From: Sphaerotilus microaerophilus
Lineage (GTDB): Bacteria > Pseudomonadota > Gammaproteobacteria > Burkholderiales > Burkholderiaceae_C
Direction of reading: 5' to 3'
Assembly (NCBI RefSeq): GCF_023734135.1
Contig: NZ_AP025730.1
Coordinates: 1,984,001-2,048,000 of the forward strand
Length of the DNA stretch: 64,000 bases
This document shows positions 1 through 10,841 of the stretch, piece after piece. The notes beneath the pieces were generated by a model. The model was not told the origin of the DNA, did not search any database, and worked only from the letters and a program-made list of their open reading frames with translations. The translations under genes and the position numbers were made by a program. The first letter of the stretch is position 1; the number at the start of each line of letters is the position of its first letter.

Positions 1-1218
1 TTCCACCTGGTGGCCACCGGTCCGGACGGCCACCCGGTGATGCGCGAGGCCGAGATGCGTGCCCTGCTGGCCAGCGGCCCCTGGCCCTCACGCAACCCCG
101 ACCAGAACCTGGCCGACCTGCGCGCCCAGATCGCCGCCAACGAGAAGGGCGTGCAGGAGCTGCGCGCCATGGTGGCCCAGTTCGGCCGCGACACCGTGGC
201 CGCCTACATGGGCCATGTGCAGGACAACGCGGAGGAGAGCGTGCGCCGTGTCATCACCGCACTGTCACAACGGCCCCCAGGCCCCGTGGGCGCCAGCGCA
301 CTGCCCCCCACGGCGCCGCCCCCCGAGGGGGACCGGCCGACTTGGGGTGGCCCGGCGTCGGCCGGAGACGGCGAATTCACCCTCCCCCTGGACAACGGCG
401 CCCAGATCCGCGTGGCGGTGCGGGTGGACGCCGCGCGCCGGGCGGCACAGATCGACTTCACCGGCACCAGCGCCCAGCTGCCGGGCAACTTCAACGCCCC
501 GCGCGCCATCACCACCGCCGCGGTGCTCTACGTCTTCCGCACCCTGGTGGACGACGCCATCCCGCTCAACGCCGGCTGCCTCAAGCCGCTGGAGCTGATC
601 GTGCCTGTGGGCAGCATGCTCAACCCGAACCACCCGGCGGCGGTGGTGGCCGGCAATGTCGAGACCTCTCAGTGCATCACCAACGCCCTGTACGGTGCGC
701 TGGGCGTGCTGGCCGCCAGCCCCTGCACGATGAACAACTTCACCTTCGGCGACGATGCGCACCAGTACTACGAGACGATCGCCGGCGGCTCCGGAGCGGG
801 CCCGGGCTTCGACGGCACGGCGGTGGTGCAGACCCACATGACCAACTCCCGCATGACCGACCCGGAGGTGCTGGAGACGCGCTTCCCCGTGCGGCTGGAG
901 GCCTACACCGTGCGCGCCGGCTCCGGCGGCGCCGGGCAGTGGCGCGGCGGGGACGGCGGTGAGCGCCGCGTGCGATTCCTGGCGCCGATGACCGCCTCCA
1001 TCCTCAGCAACGGCCGTCAGCACGGTGCCTTCGGTGCTGCAGGCGGCCAGCCCGGTGCGGTGGGCGAGAACTGGGTGCAACGCGCCGATGGCTGGTTGGA
1101 TCGGTTGGGCCACATCGGCGAGGTGCAGATGCAGCCCGGCGACGTGTTCATCATCCGCACTCCAGGCGGCGGGGGCTGGGGGGTACCCCCCGCAGCCGCC
1201 GGGGAGGTTCGGCGATGA
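1..1218 (+). CDS. hyuB: Hydantoinase B / 5-oxoprolinase B-domain protein, 5' end outside window
   Basis: This is the C-terminal part of a HyuB-family subunit, which with HyuA performs ATP-dependent hydrolysis of hydantoin- or oxoproline-type rings in the cytoplasm. The frame is open from base 1, so the start lies upstream. Family features seen include the stretch [18 protein letters not shown], the region [17 protein letters not shown], and the glycine-rich end RTPGGGGWG typical of the family. Residues about 85-118 (positions 262-350) are Pro/Gly-rich and do not look like the family; the DNA there resembles REP-like repeats seen elsewhere in the window. The substrate cannot be told from sequence. 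Confidence 0.88.
   Translation, partial: FHLVATGPDGHPVMREAEMRALLASGPWPSRNPDQNLADLRAQIAANEKGVQELRAMVAQFGRDTVAAYMGHVQDNAEESVRRVITALSQRPPGPVGASALPPTAPPPEGDRPTWGGPASAGDGEFTLPLDNGAQIRVAVRVDAARRAAQIDFTGTSAQLPGNFNAPRAITTAAVLYVFRTLVDDAIPLNAGCLKPLELIVPVGSMLNPNHPAAVVAGNVETSQCITNALYGALGVLAASPCTMNNFTFGDDAHQYYETIAGGSGAGPGFDGTAVVQTHMTNSRMTDPEVLETRFPVRLEAYTVRAGSGGAGQWRGGDGGERRVRFLAPMTASILSNGRQHGAFGAAGGQPGAVGENWVQRADGWLDRLGHIGEVQMQPGDVFIIRTPGGGGWGVPPAAAGEVRR
262..350. repeat. REP-like C/G-run repeat inside hyuB
   Basis: Runs of C and G arranged as short palindromes (for example GCCCCCCGAGGGGG) interrupt the otherwise conserved hyuB coding sequence without breaking the frame. The segment is translated as a Pro/Ala/Gly-rich loop. 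Composition and arrangement resemble the repeats at 13144-13210 and 16310-16400. Assignment to one repeat family is by eye only. Confidence 0.45.
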
Positions 1219-1377
1219 GCCCGGTGATCGCAGACCCCACCCGTGCCGCGGCGGGCCAGGGCGAGCCGGCCCTGTCGTACGTGCGCCACCAGGCCGACGG
1301 CCCCTGGCAGACCTACCTGACCCAGGTGGAGCGGGTGCTGCCCTACCTCGGCCCGCTCAGCCGCTGGGCGCAGACCC
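1215..1377 (+). pseudogene. gdhA: Glutamate dehydrogenase N-terminal remnant
   Basis: The first 54 codons starting at 1215 (ATG overlapping the hyuB stop by four bases) read DGPWQTYLTQVERVLPYLG followed by PLSRWAQT. This matches the start of betaproteobacterial Glu/Leu/Phe/Val dehydrogenases (typically PWxxYLQQVDRVxPYLGxLxRWxET, then LKRPKR). After about 1377 the similarity ends abruptly. The frame then runs on as unrelated codons antisense to hoxX until 1637. None of the NAD-binding or catalytic domain is present, so this is a stump left by a rearrangement. Recognition rests on remembered family sequences and no alignment was run. Confidence 0.7.
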
Positions 1378-1386
1378 GTCTGGAGC

Positions 1387-1407
1387 CTTGGCAGGAGCTG
1401 TGCCAAG
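1387..1407. terminator. Hairpin between gdhA remnant and hoxX
   Basis: CTTGGCA at 1387-1393 and TGCCAAG at 1401-1407 form a perfect 7-bp stem with a 7-nt loop, located just downstream of the hoxX stop on the minus strand. There is no clear U-tract on either strand. It could be a weak terminator or processing stem at the end of the hydrogenase operon. Confidence 0.35.
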
Positions 1408-1424
1408 CCGCACAAGCCGCTGGA

Positions 1425-3182
1425 CTAGCGGTGCACCGCCAGGTGCCGCGGCGTCCACGCATGCGGCTTGCGGTGCACGAAGTAGTGCCGCGCCACGTGG
1501 TAGCTGGGGTCGAAGCCGTAGAAGTTGCGGTGCATGCGCTGCAGCTCCTCCTCGCGGTGGCGCTGCAGCGGCTTGGCGGCCTCGTCGGCGGCGCGGCGGG
1601 CGGCCTTGGCGGCGATGCGCTCGGCCAAGTCTGGTGAGGCGGCCAGGGCCAGCGCCTGCTGGCGGGCCAGCACTTCCAGCTCGGCAGCGTCCTCGCCCAG
1701 CACCGCGTCGAGCAGGCCGATGCGCAGCGCCTCGGCCGCGCCGATCGGCAGGCGGCCCTGGGTGATGGCCTTGGCCTGCGCGGCACCGACGCGGCGGGGC
1801 AGGGTGTAGGTCCAGTACTCCGAGCCGTAGAGGTTGCCCATGTTCTTGTAGTGCGGGTTCTGCACCACGCCGGCATGGGCCCAGACCTGGTCGGCCGCCA
1901 GCGCCAGGAAGCAGCCGCCCGCGCCGGCGTTGCCTCGCAGCACGGCGACGGTGAGCCGGTCGGTCAGCGTCAGCAGCTCCAGCGCGGCGTCGTCCATCGC
2001 GTTGATGTTGCGCCAGGAGGCATCCGCAGCGCTGTCGTCGGCGCTGTTGCCAGGCGTGAGGCCCATCTCCGGCGCGGCGGCCTCGATGTCGTGCAGGTGG
2101 ATGCCGTTGGAGAAGAAGTCCGGCCCGCCCGTCAGCAGCAGCACTTTGATCGGCCGCTGGCGCAGCGCGCGCAGGGTGTCGCGCAGGCGCTCGCACTGGC
2201 GGGTGCTCATTGCACCGTTGTGGAAGGCGAACTCCAGCCAGCCGACGCGCGCCTCGGCCGGGCCGAATTCTTCGTAGCGCAGCTCGTCCCAGTCGGCTTC
2301 GGGTCCCTCTGCCGGGCGCTCCAGCGGCGCGGGCCATTCTGGCAGCGCGGCGCATTCGGCGGCAAAGGCCCGGGTGGTGGCCAGCTTGAGTGTCAGGCCG
2401 TCCGGCCCGGTGGGTGCGCGGCGCACATGGCCGATCCAGATCGCGCCGTCCACCGTGCGCACCAGCACGCCCGGCCCGCGGCGGGCGATGGCGTCGCCCG
2501 GCTGGCCGAGCCCGGCGGCGCGTGCCCGCGTGGCGGCGTTGGCCGGGTGGGCGTCGAAGAGGTGTGCCGGCTGGCCGAACAGCGTCGAGGCGACGCCCGG
2601 GAAGCCATCCGCCGCGCGCAGGTGGCGCCCGATCGTCTCGCTGTCGTCGCGCCGCCAGTCGATGGCGCGGTCGGCCTGGCGCATCAGTGGCTGCCAGCCG
2701 TCGTCGCCCGCGGGCGCTTCGACGAGCGGCAGCGCCAACCTCTGCAGCGCCTCGCGCACCGCGCCCACCGCCGCGCGGGTCACCTCGCGTCGGTACAGGC
2801 TGGCCTTGGTGCCGGGGCGCATCGCAAAGCTCGCGTGCGCCAGCACCGGCCCGGCGTCGAACTCGTCGGTCGCCTGCAGCACCGTCACGCCCCAGTGCGC
2901 GCGCTCGCGCATCACCGCCCAGTCCAGCGCACTGGGCCCGCGGTCGCCCGGCGGGCCGGGGTGGACGATCAGGCAGGGCAGCCGCCGCCAGGTGGCCTCG
3001 GCGATGCGGCGCTTCAGGAAGGGCGCGATCAGCACGTCCGGCCGGAACAGGTCGATGGCCTCGTCGGTGACGTTGTCGGCAATGTCCAGCTCCACCGACA
3101 GCGTGTGCCCGTCGTCGCGCAGGGCGGTGAACAGGCGCTGGCTGAGGCTGTTGAAGCTGTGACAGAGCAGGAGGATGCGCAT
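1425..3182 (-). CDS. hoxX: Hydrogenase maturation protein HoxX/HypX
   Basis: This is the last gene of the hydrogenase operon. HypX/HoxX makes the active-site CO ligand of [NiFe]-hydrogenases under aerobic conditions from a formyl group. The 585-residue protein has the expected two halves: an N-terminal formyltransferase-like domain (MRILLLCHSFNSLSQRLF; HPGPPGDRGPSALDWA about residues 73-88, with 10-formyl-THF-enzyme-like character) and a C-terminal enoyl-CoA hydratase/isomerase-like domain from about 310 (VLLLTGGPDFFSNGIHL; AGAGGCFLALAADQVWA). Length fits the family. It is separated from hypE by an inserted vapBC pair. Its presence fits an oxygen-tolerant enzyme working in air. Confidence 0.95.
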   Translation of the reverse strand: MRILLLCHSFNSLSQRLFTALRDDGHTLSVELDIADNVTDEAIDLFRPDVLIAPFLKRRIAEATWRRLPCLIVHPGPPGDRGPSALDWAVMRERAHWGVTVLQATDEFDAGPVLAHASFAMRPGTKASLYRREVTRAAVGAVREALQRLALPLVEAPAGDDGWQPLMRQADRAIDWRRDDSETIGRHLRAADGFPGVASTLFGQPAHLFDAHPANAATRARAAGLGQPGDAIARRGPGVLVRTVDGAIWIGHVRRAPTGPDGLTLKLATTRAFAAECAALPEWPAPLERPAEGPEADWDELRYEEFGPAEARVGWLEFAFHNGAMSTRQCERLRDTLRALRQRPIKVLLLTGGPDFFSNGIHLHDIEAAAPEMGLTPGNSADDSAADASWRNINAMDDAALELLTLTDRLTVAVLRGNAGAGGCFLALAADQVWAHAGVVQNPHYKNMGNLYGSEYWTYTLPRRVGAAQAKAITQGRLPIGAAEALRIGLLDAVLGEDAAELEVLARQQALALAASPDLAERIAAKAARRAADEAAKPLQRHREEELQRMHRNFYGFDPSYHVARHYFVHRKPHAWTPRHLAVHR

Positions 3183-3198
3183 GGCAGTTTGGCTGGAG

Positions 3199-3609
3199 TC
3201 AGCTCACCGCCCAGAGCCTGAATTCGACGTGCCGGGCGGCAAAGCGGAAGTCCTGGTCGGTGGACAGCAGGGTCAGGTCATGGCGGCGGCAGAGCTGGAT
3301 CAGCAGGGCGTCGATGGTGCCGATCTGCACGCCGCCTCGGCGGCAGGTGTTGCGTAGCTCAGCCGCTTCGATGTGGTCCTGCCGATCCGGCTGCACGCAG
3401 CCCAGCGCCGCGAAGTGCTCGATGATTCGCGCGCTGTCCTTCGGGCCGGCGAAGCCCTGCAGCAGCTCCTGCAGCACCAAGCCAGTGACGAACACCTGAT
3501 CCGCACCGAGGATCGCCTCGCGCAGCGCCAGCACCTCGGGCGGTTGGGGCTGGGTGGCCTGGCGCCGCAGGGCAAGCGACCAGACGCTGGTGTCGACCAG
3601 CAGGCTCAC
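3199..3609 (-). CDS. vapC: VapC-type PIN-domain toxin
   Basis: A 136-residue PIN-domain ribonuclease toxin. The N-terminus MSLLVDTSVWSLALRR carries the first catalytic Asp (LVDTSVW). Later acidic residues are in the expected places: TGLVLQELLQG (Glu near 46), GTIDALLIQLCRR (Asp near 98) and LLSTDQDF (Asp near 117). The start overlaps the end of the antitoxin gene by four bases (ATGA), typical of a co-translated vapBC pair. The pair lies in the same direction as, and between, hypE and hoxX, so it interrupts a normally contiguous hyp-hoxX order. Confidence 0.92.
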   Translation of the reverse strand: MSLLVDTSVWSLALRRQATQPQPPEVLALREAILGADQVFVTGLVLQELLQGFAGPKDSARIIEHFAALGCVQPDRQDHIEAAELRNTCRRGGVQIGTIDALLIQLCRRHDLTLLSTDQDFRFAARHVEFRLWAVS

Positions 3610-3812
3610 GACTCAGCCCGGCTGCGCTCGGCCTTGGGGTCGAAGCTGCTGTCCCACTCCAGCTGACCGAACAGCTCCGCCACCCGCCGCTGCTCACGCC
3701 GGGCAATGAACTCCTGCAGGGCGCGGGTGACGGCGGCCTTCTTGGTCGGTTCGCCGCTGACCTGAAAGGCCCGCTCCAGCAGTTCGGGATCGAGGGCGAG
3801 GTTGGTGGCCAT
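3606..3812 (-). CDS. vapB: VapB-type antitoxin
   Basis: A 68-residue antitoxin starting at MATNLALDPELLERAF. This start is chosen because AAGGAG precedes the ATG by a good distance; the open frame extends 16 codons upstream to 3860 without a good ribosome site. The first 45 residues suit a short DNA-binding type II antitoxin fold (KKAAVTRALQEFIARREQ resembles the helical part of ribbon-helix-helix or VapB proteins). The acidic tail (WDSSFDPKAERSRAES) would wrap the VapC toxin. Its stop overlaps the vapC start. Confidence 0.88.
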   Translation of the reverse strand: MATNLALDPELLERAFQVSGEPTKKAAVTRALQEFIARREQRRVAELFGQLEWDSSFDPKAERSRAES

Positions 3813-3873
3813 GTGTGACTCCTTCGGTTCCAGTCTACACATCCATCGTGGGCAGGACAAATCGGCCTCGTGT

Positions 3874-4935
3874 TCAGCAGATCCTCGGCAGCGGCTCCCC
3901 GCTCAGCCAGTCCACCACGCGCTGGCCGCCGAAGGCGGTGGTCATCTGCACGAAGTGGTGCGCGTCCTCCGTGACCACGCCGATGCGCGCAGCCTGAGCG
4001 CCCAGCGGGTGGGCGCGCATCGCGGCCAGCAGGGCGTCGGCCGCCTCGGGCGCGACGATGGCGATCAGCTTGCCCTCGTTGGCGATGTACAGCGCATCCA
4101 GCCCCAGCAGCTCGCAGGCGGCGTCCACTTGCGGCGCGATGGGGATCGCCGCCTCCTGCAGCATCATGCCCACGCGGGACTGGCGGGCGATTTCGTTGAG
4201 CGTGGTGGCCAGGCCGCCGCGGGTGGGGTCTCGCAGGGTGCGGACGGCGCCTTCCGGCACGGCGGCCAGCATCGCGGCGACCAGGCCGTGCAGCGCGGCG
4301 GTGTCGGAGACGATGGCGGTCTCGAACTCCAGCGATTCGCGCTGCGACAGCACCGCCACGCCGTGGTCGCCGATCGTGCCGGAGACCAGGATCACGTCGC
4401 CCACGCGGGCGCGCGCACCGCCGATCTGCCGGCCCTCGGGCAGCGCGCCCACGCCGGTGGTGCTGATGAACACGCCGTCGCCCTTGCCCTGCTCGACCAC
4501 CTTGGTGTCGCCGGTCACCACCGGCACGCCGGCCTCGCGGGCGGCGGTGGCCATCGAGTCGACGATGCGCTTGAGGTCGGCCAGCGCAAAGCCCTCCTCG
4601 ATGATGAAGCTGGCCGCCAGGTACAGCGGCGTCGCGCCCATCATCGCCACGTCGTTGACCGTGCCGTGCACCGAGAGCGCGCCGATGTCACCGCCCGGGA
4701 AGAACAGCGGCGAGATCACGTGGCCGTCGCAGGCCATCACCGGCCGGTGGCCGGGCGGCAGCGCCGGCAGCGCCGCGCCGTCGTTGCCCTGGCGCAGGAA
4801 CTCGTTGTCGAAGGCGCGCGCGAACACCTCCTCGATCAGCTGCAGGCTGGCCCGGCCCCCGGCGCCGTGGTTCATGTCGATGCGACCGTGCTTGAGGTCG
4901 AGGGGGCGGATGTAGTCTTTCTTGGGGGTGCTCAT
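3874..4935 (-). CDS. hypE: Hydrogenase maturation protein HypE
   Basis: HypE is the ATP-dependent dehydratase that turns the carbamoyl group received from HypF into the thiocyanate donor for the Fe-CN ligands. The 353-residue protein shows the PurM/AIRS-like fold with MNHGAGGRASLQLIEE near the start and VTGDTKVVEQGKGDGVFI in the middle. It ends in PRIC, the conserved C-terminal cysteine that carries the thiocarboxamide. It follows hypD in the operon but is separated from it by the yefM-yoeB pair on the opposite strand. Confidence 0.97.
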   Translation of the reverse strand: MSTPKKDYIRPLDLKHGRIDMNHGAGGRASLQLIEEVFARAFDNEFLRQGNDGAALPALPPGHRPVMACDGHVISPLFFPGGDIGALSVHGTVNDVAMMGATPLYLAASFIIEEGFALADLKRIVDSMATAAREAGVPVVTGDTKVVEQGKGDGVFISTTGVGALPEGRQIGGARARVGDVILVSGTIGDHGVAVLSQRESLEFETAIVSDTAALHGLVAAMLAAVPEGAVRTLRDPTRGGLATTLNEIARQSRVGMMLQEAAIPIAPQVDAACELLGLDALYIANEGKLIAIVAPEAADALLAAMRAHPLGAQAARIGVVTEDAHHFVQMTTAFGGQRVVDWLSGEPLPRIC

Positions 4936-4957
4936 GGGTGGGGTCTCAGAGGTTGTT

Positions 4958-4978
4958 ATTGTACAATTTTGCGTACGC
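4958..4978 (+). promoter_or_regulatory. YefM-YoeB operator with two palindromes
   Basis: ATTGTACAAT at 4958-4967 and GCGTACGC at 4971-4978 lie 12 bp apart centre to centre, about 25 bp before the yefM start. The first contains TGTACA, the core hexamer known from the E. coli yefM-yoeB operator, where a long and a short palindrome are also used. Autoregulation by the YefM-YoeB complex is inferred. The sequence also overlaps the hypE upstream region, so binding could affect the hyp operon. Confidence 0.72.
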
Positions 4979-5002
4979 TATTGAAGCGGTGGAGAACTCG
5001 CC

Positions 5003-5254
5003 TTGGATGCCATTTCCTACTCGGCCGCGCGCGCCAACCTGGCCAGCACCATGGACCGCGTGTGCAACGACCATGAGCCGCTGATCGTCACCCGCAACGG
5101 CCAGCCCTCGGTGGTGATGCTGTCGCTGGAGGACTACCAGGCGCTGGAGGAGACGGCCTACCTGCTGCGCAGCCCCGCCAACGCCCGGCGGCTGCTCTCG
5201 GCCGTGCAACAGCTCTCGGCCGGCCAGGGCCAGGAGCGGGAGCTGGTGGAATGA
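5003..5254 (+). CDS. yefM: YefM/Phd-family antitoxin
   Basis: The 83-residue antitoxin begins MDAISYSAARANLASTMDRV, typical of YefM. It continues with HEPLIVTRNGQPSVVMLSLEDYQALEE-like sequence, the Phd/YefM DNA-binding fold. The start codon is TTG at 5003, preceded by GGAGA at 4990-4995; no in-frame ATG gives a better start. It is transcribed against the hydrogenase operon in which it sits, and its stop overlaps the yoeB start by four bases. Confidence 0.95.
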   Translation: MDAISYSAARANLASTMDRVCNDHEPLIVTRNGQPSVVMLSLEDYQALEETAYLLRSPANARRLLSAVQQLSAGQGQERELVE

Positions 5255-5505
5255 AGCTGGTCTTTGCGGACGCCGCATGGGAGGACTACCTCTATTGGCA
5301 GAAGCAGGACCGCAAGATGGTGGAGCGCATCAACAAGCTGATCCGCGAAACCCAGCGCGAGCCCTTTGAGGGCGTCGGCAAACCCGAGCCGCTGAAGCAC
5401 GCGCTGGCCGGCTTCTGGTCACGCCGCATCACCGAAGAGCACCGCATGGTCTACCGGGTCGAGGGCGACGCTTTGCTGATTGCGCAGTTGCGGTATCACT
5501 ATTGA
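5251..5505 (+). CDS. yoeB: YoeB-family mRNA interferase toxin
   Basis: The 84-residue toxin matches YoeB (Txe): MKLVFADAAWEDYLYWQ at the start, then SRRITEEHRMVYRVEGD and the terminal RYHY. The conserved Arg and the C-terminal His-Tyr are the residues used in ribosome-dependent mRNA cleavage in E. coli YoeB. Length and layout are normal, so the toxin looks intact. Its end lies 74 bp from the end of hypD on the other strand. Confidence 0.95.
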   Translation: MKLVFADAAWEDYLYWQKQDRKMVERINKLIRETQREPFEGVGKPEPLKHALAGFWSRRITEEHRMVYRVEGDALLIAQLRYHY

Positions 5506-5579
5506 CATTGGATGGATGCAGGACTCAGCGGGTCAGGGCTGGAAGCCTTGCCCAACGAGCTGGAGCCTCGCTGCGATCC

Positions 5580-6860
5580 TCAGAGCGTTCCATCTGTCCG
5601 CAGCTGCTTCCCGAACGCTTCCAGGGTCAAGGTGGGCTCACCTTTGCGTGCATGCGCCGCTGCGATGTCCGCCTCGTCTTCTGCTGACCGCTGCTGACGC
5701 CCGGCCCTCGTGCTCGCAGGCGGGGCGGCCACCACCGGAATGTCCCGGAAGCGCCCATAGCTGTAGTGCGCGGCGCAGGCGCCTTCGCTGGAGACCATGC
5801 ACGAGCCCATCGGGTTCTCGGGCGTGCAGACCGTGCCGAAGAGCTTGCAGTCGGTGGGGCGCTTGACGCCGCGCAGGATGGCGCCGCACTCGCACTGTTT
5901 GTGGTCGGGCACGGGGGTGTAGCTGAGCTCGAACTTGCGCTCGGCGTCCCAGGCGGCGAAGGCGGGGCGGATCTTCAGCGCGCTGTAGGGCACCTCGCCC
6001 AGGCCGCGCCACTCGAAGCTGCTGCGCAGCTCGAAGACCTCGCTGACGACGGCCTGCGCGGCCAGGTTGCCCTCGGGCGTCACCGCGCGGGTGAATTCGT
6101 TTTCCACTTCGGCGCGGCCCTCGTTGACCTGGCGCACCAGCATGCGGATGGCCTGCATCACGTCCAGCGGCTCGAAGCCGGCGATCACCACCGGCTTGCG
6201 GTACTCCTCGGCGAAGTGCACGTAGGGGTCCGAGCCGATGATGATGCTGACGTGGGCCGGGCCGATGAAGCCGTCGATAGGCACCGTGCCGTACTGGCGC
6301 ACCTCGGGGCTCTCCAGGATGTGCGTGATCGCGCTCGGCGTCAGCACGTGGCAGCAGAGCACGCTGAAGTTGGTGATCTGCTCCTTGGCGGCCTGGCGGA
6401 TCACCAGCGCGGTGGGCGGCGTGGTGGTCTCGAAGCCGATGGCCAGGAAGACCACCTCGCGGTCCGGGTGCTTGCGCGCCAGCCCCAGCGCGTCGGCGGC
6501 GGAATAGACCATGCGGATGTCCGCGCCGCGGGCCTTGGCCTTCATCAAACTGAGGCTTTCCGAGGCCGGCACGCGCATCACGTCCCCGTAGGTGCAGAGG
6601 ATCACGCCCCTTTCCATCGCCAGCTTGATCGCCAGGTCCACCCGGCCGATCGGCAGCACGCAGACCGGGCAGCCGGGGCCGTGGATCATGCGCACGTTGG
6701 GCGGCAGCAGCTCCGTGACGCCGTAGCGGGAGATGGCGTGGGTGTGGCCGCCGCAGAACTCCATGAAGCTGTACTGGCGGTCGGGCCGGGCCTCGGCGGC
6801 GAGGCTCTCGGCGATGCGCCGGGCGAGGTCGCCGTCGCGGAATTCGGTGACGTACTTCAC
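5580..6860 (-). CDS. hypD: Hydrogenase maturation protein HypD
   Basis: HypD is the iron-sulfur scaffold on which the Fe(CN)2CO unit is assembled with HypC. The 426-residue product has the conserved cysteine motifs FCGGHTHAISRYG and GPGCPVC in the first 75 residues. It also has the C-terminal [4Fe-4S] set (CECGAILRGVKRPTDC, FGTVC, GSCMVSSEGAC). The tail after about residue 375 (ASTRAGRQQRSAEDEADI and onward) is longer than usual and not conserved. The ATG overlaps the hypC stop by four bases. Confidence 0.97.
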   Translation of the reverse strand: MKYVTEFRDGDLARRIAESLAAEARPDRQYSFMEFCGGHTHAISRYGVTELLPPNVRMIHGPGCPVCVLPIGRVDLAIKLAMERGVILCTYGDVMRVPASESLSLMKAKARGADIRMVYSAADALGLARKHPDREVVFLAIGFETTTPPTALVIRQAAKEQITNFSVLCCHVLTPSAITHILESPEVRQYGTVPIDGFIGPAHVSIIIGSDPYVHFAEEYRKPVVIAGFEPLDVMQAIRMLVRQVNEGRAEVENEFTRAVTPEGNLAAQAVVSEVFELRSSFEWRGLGEVPYSALKIRPAFAAWDAERKFELSYTPVPDHKQCECGAILRGVKRPTDCKLFGTVCTPENPMGSCMVSSEGACAAHYSYGRFRDIPVVAAPPASTRAGRQQRSAEDEADIAAAHARKGEPTLTLEAFGKQLRTDGTL

Positions 6861-7105
6861 TGCGACTGCTCCACGGCGGCAGCCTGCTCGACGGCGGAGA
6901 GCTCGGCAAACAGCGCCAGCGTCTGCGCGGCCTCCTCGGGGTCGATCACGCCGATGGCGTGGCCGACGTGGACGATGACGTAGTCACCGACCTGCGCCTC
7001 CGGGGTCAGGGCGCCACTGACGCGCTTGCGCACGCCACCGAGGTCGATCAGCAGCTCTTCACCATCGAGTCGTTCGATCACGCAGGCGGGCAGGGCGAGG
7101 CACAT
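6857..7105 (-). CDS. hypC: Hydrogenase maturation chaperone HypC
   Basis: An 82-residue HypC, the small chaperone that binds HypD and the hydrogenase large-subunit precursor. The start is set at MCLALPACV because the essential N-terminal Met-Cys of the family falls there; the frame stays open upstream but is not HypC-like. GDYVIVHVGHAIGVIDPEEA is the usual core. A longer Ala/Glu-rich tail is translationally coupled to hypD. A second HypC paralogue (hoxL) is in the same operon. Confidence 0.95.
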   Translation of the reverse strand: MCLALPACVIERLDGEELLIDLGGVRKRVSGALTPEAQVGDYVIVHVGHAIGVIDPEEAAQTLALFAELSAVEQAAAVEQSQ

Positions 7106-7128
7106 GGGTCTTGTTCTCGGGAAGGAAG

Positions 7129-9552
<2,424 letters not shown>

Positions 9553-9572
9553 CGTCGCAGGCCCGCTCGCGT

Positions 9573-10820
9573 TCAGCCCTTGGCGGCAAGCTGCGCTTCC
9601 AGCTCGGCGACGCGCGCGCGCAGCCGTGCCAGCTCGGCGGCTTCGGGCGATTCTTGGGATTCGGTGGGCTGGTCGCCTTGCAGCAGCCAGTCCAGCCAGG
9701 CGTCCATGCCCTGGCCGCTCCTGGCCGAGACCAGCAGCACCTCGATGCCCGGGTTGACGCGCTGGGCGTACTCGATGCACTTCGCCACATCGAAGTCCAG
9801 GTGCGGCAGCAGGTCCACCTTGTTGAGCAGCATCAGCTTGGCGGCGGCGAACATGTCCGGGTACTTGATCGGCTTGTCCTCGCCCTCGGTCACCGAGAGG
9901 ATAGCCACCTTGGCGCGCTCGCCCAGGTCCCACATCGCGGGGCAGACCAGGTTGCCGACGTTCTCGATGAAGAGCAGCGCGCCCGGGCCGTGGTCCGCGG
10001 TGTGGCTGTGGGCGTGCTCGCCGGTGTGCGAATGCTCATGCACGTGCACCGAGCCATCCGAGTGGGTGTGCGCATGCGCGTGGCCGTGGGCCTGCCCGGC
10101 GGCGTGCGAGTGCTCGTGCACATGGCCGTGCAGCGACAGGCGGCCGAAGGCGTCGGCCACCATCGGCGCGTCCAGGTGGCAGCCCTTGCCGGTGTTGACC
10201 TGGATCGCCGGAGCGCCGGTGGCGCGGATGCGGTCGGCGTCGTTGCTGGTCTGCTGGTCGCCCTCGATCACCGCCACCGGCAGCTGAGGTGCGCGGGCCT
10301 TGAGCGCCTCGATGGTGGCGCACAGCAGCGTGGTCTTGCCCGAGCCCGGGCTGGAGACGAGGTTGTAGGCCACCACGTCGTGCGCGGCGAAGTGGGCACG
10401 GTTCTGCTCGGCGATGCGGTTGTTGGCGCCGAGCACGTCCAGCTCGATCTTGATCGCGCGGGCCTGGCTCATGCCGGGCACCGAGACGCGGGCGCTGCCG
10501 GCGCCGTAGTGCAGGTCGCCGGTGGCGGCGTCCACCTGCGGCGCGCCGTCCGGGCGGATCACCTCAGCGTGGTCATGGCCGTGATCGTGCGAATGGCCGT
10601 GCGAATGGCCGTGCGTATGTTCGTCGGCATGGTCATGCGCGTGGTCATGGTCGGGATGCCCGTGGCGCGTGTCGTGCGCCGGGTGGTGATGGGCGTGGCT
10701 GTGCACCACGCCGTCCTCGTGGCGATGCTCATGAGCATGGTCATGTTCATGCTCATGCGAGTGGGCGGTGGCGGGCTGGGCGCCCGGGGTGCCGGTGGCA
10801 CATCCGCAAACGACACACAT
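9573..10820 (-). CDS. hypB: Nickel-binding GTPase HypB with two histidine-rich regions
   Basis: HypB delivers nickel to the hydrogenase large subunit with HypA, driven by GTP. The 415-residue protein begins with the nickel-binding MCVVCGC motif and a long His-rich segment (about residues 20-85). The G domain follows from about 125, with Walker [26 protein letters not shown] and NKVDLLPH. An extra His-rich block of about 50 residues (around 235-285) lies inside the G domain, between [18 protein letters not shown] and [16 protein letters not shown]. Normal HypB proteins have only the N-terminal His tract. The C-terminus has a Glu/Ala-rich coiled stretch. Confidence 0.95.
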   Translation of the reverse strand: MCVVCGCATGTPGAQPATAHSHEHEHDHAHEHRHEDGVVHSHAHHHPAHDTRHGHPDHDHAHDHADEHTHGHSHGHSHDHGHDHAEVIRPDGAPQVDAATGDLHYGAGSARVSVPGMSQARAIKIELDVLGANNRIAEQNRAHFAAHDVVAYNLVSSPGSGKTTLLCATIEALKARAPQLPVAVIEGDQQTSNDADRIRATGAPAIQVNTGKGCHLDAPMVADAFGRLSLHGHVHEHSHAAGQAHGHAHAHTHSDGSVHVHEHSHTGEHAHSHTADHGPGALLFIENVGNLVCPAMWDLGERAKVAILSVTEGEDKPIKYPDMFAAAKLMLLNKVDLLPHLDFDVAKCIEYAQRVNPGIEVLLVSARSGQGMDAWLDWLLQGDQPTESQESPEAAELARLRARVAELEAQLAAKG

Positions 10821-10841
10821 GGGGAACTCCTTCGGCAGAAA

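Noticed and set aside
9573..10820. CAC/CAT-rich repeats in hypB as a microsatellite or CRISPR-like array
   Set aside because: They encode the histidine-rich segments in frame and show no spacer-repeat structure.
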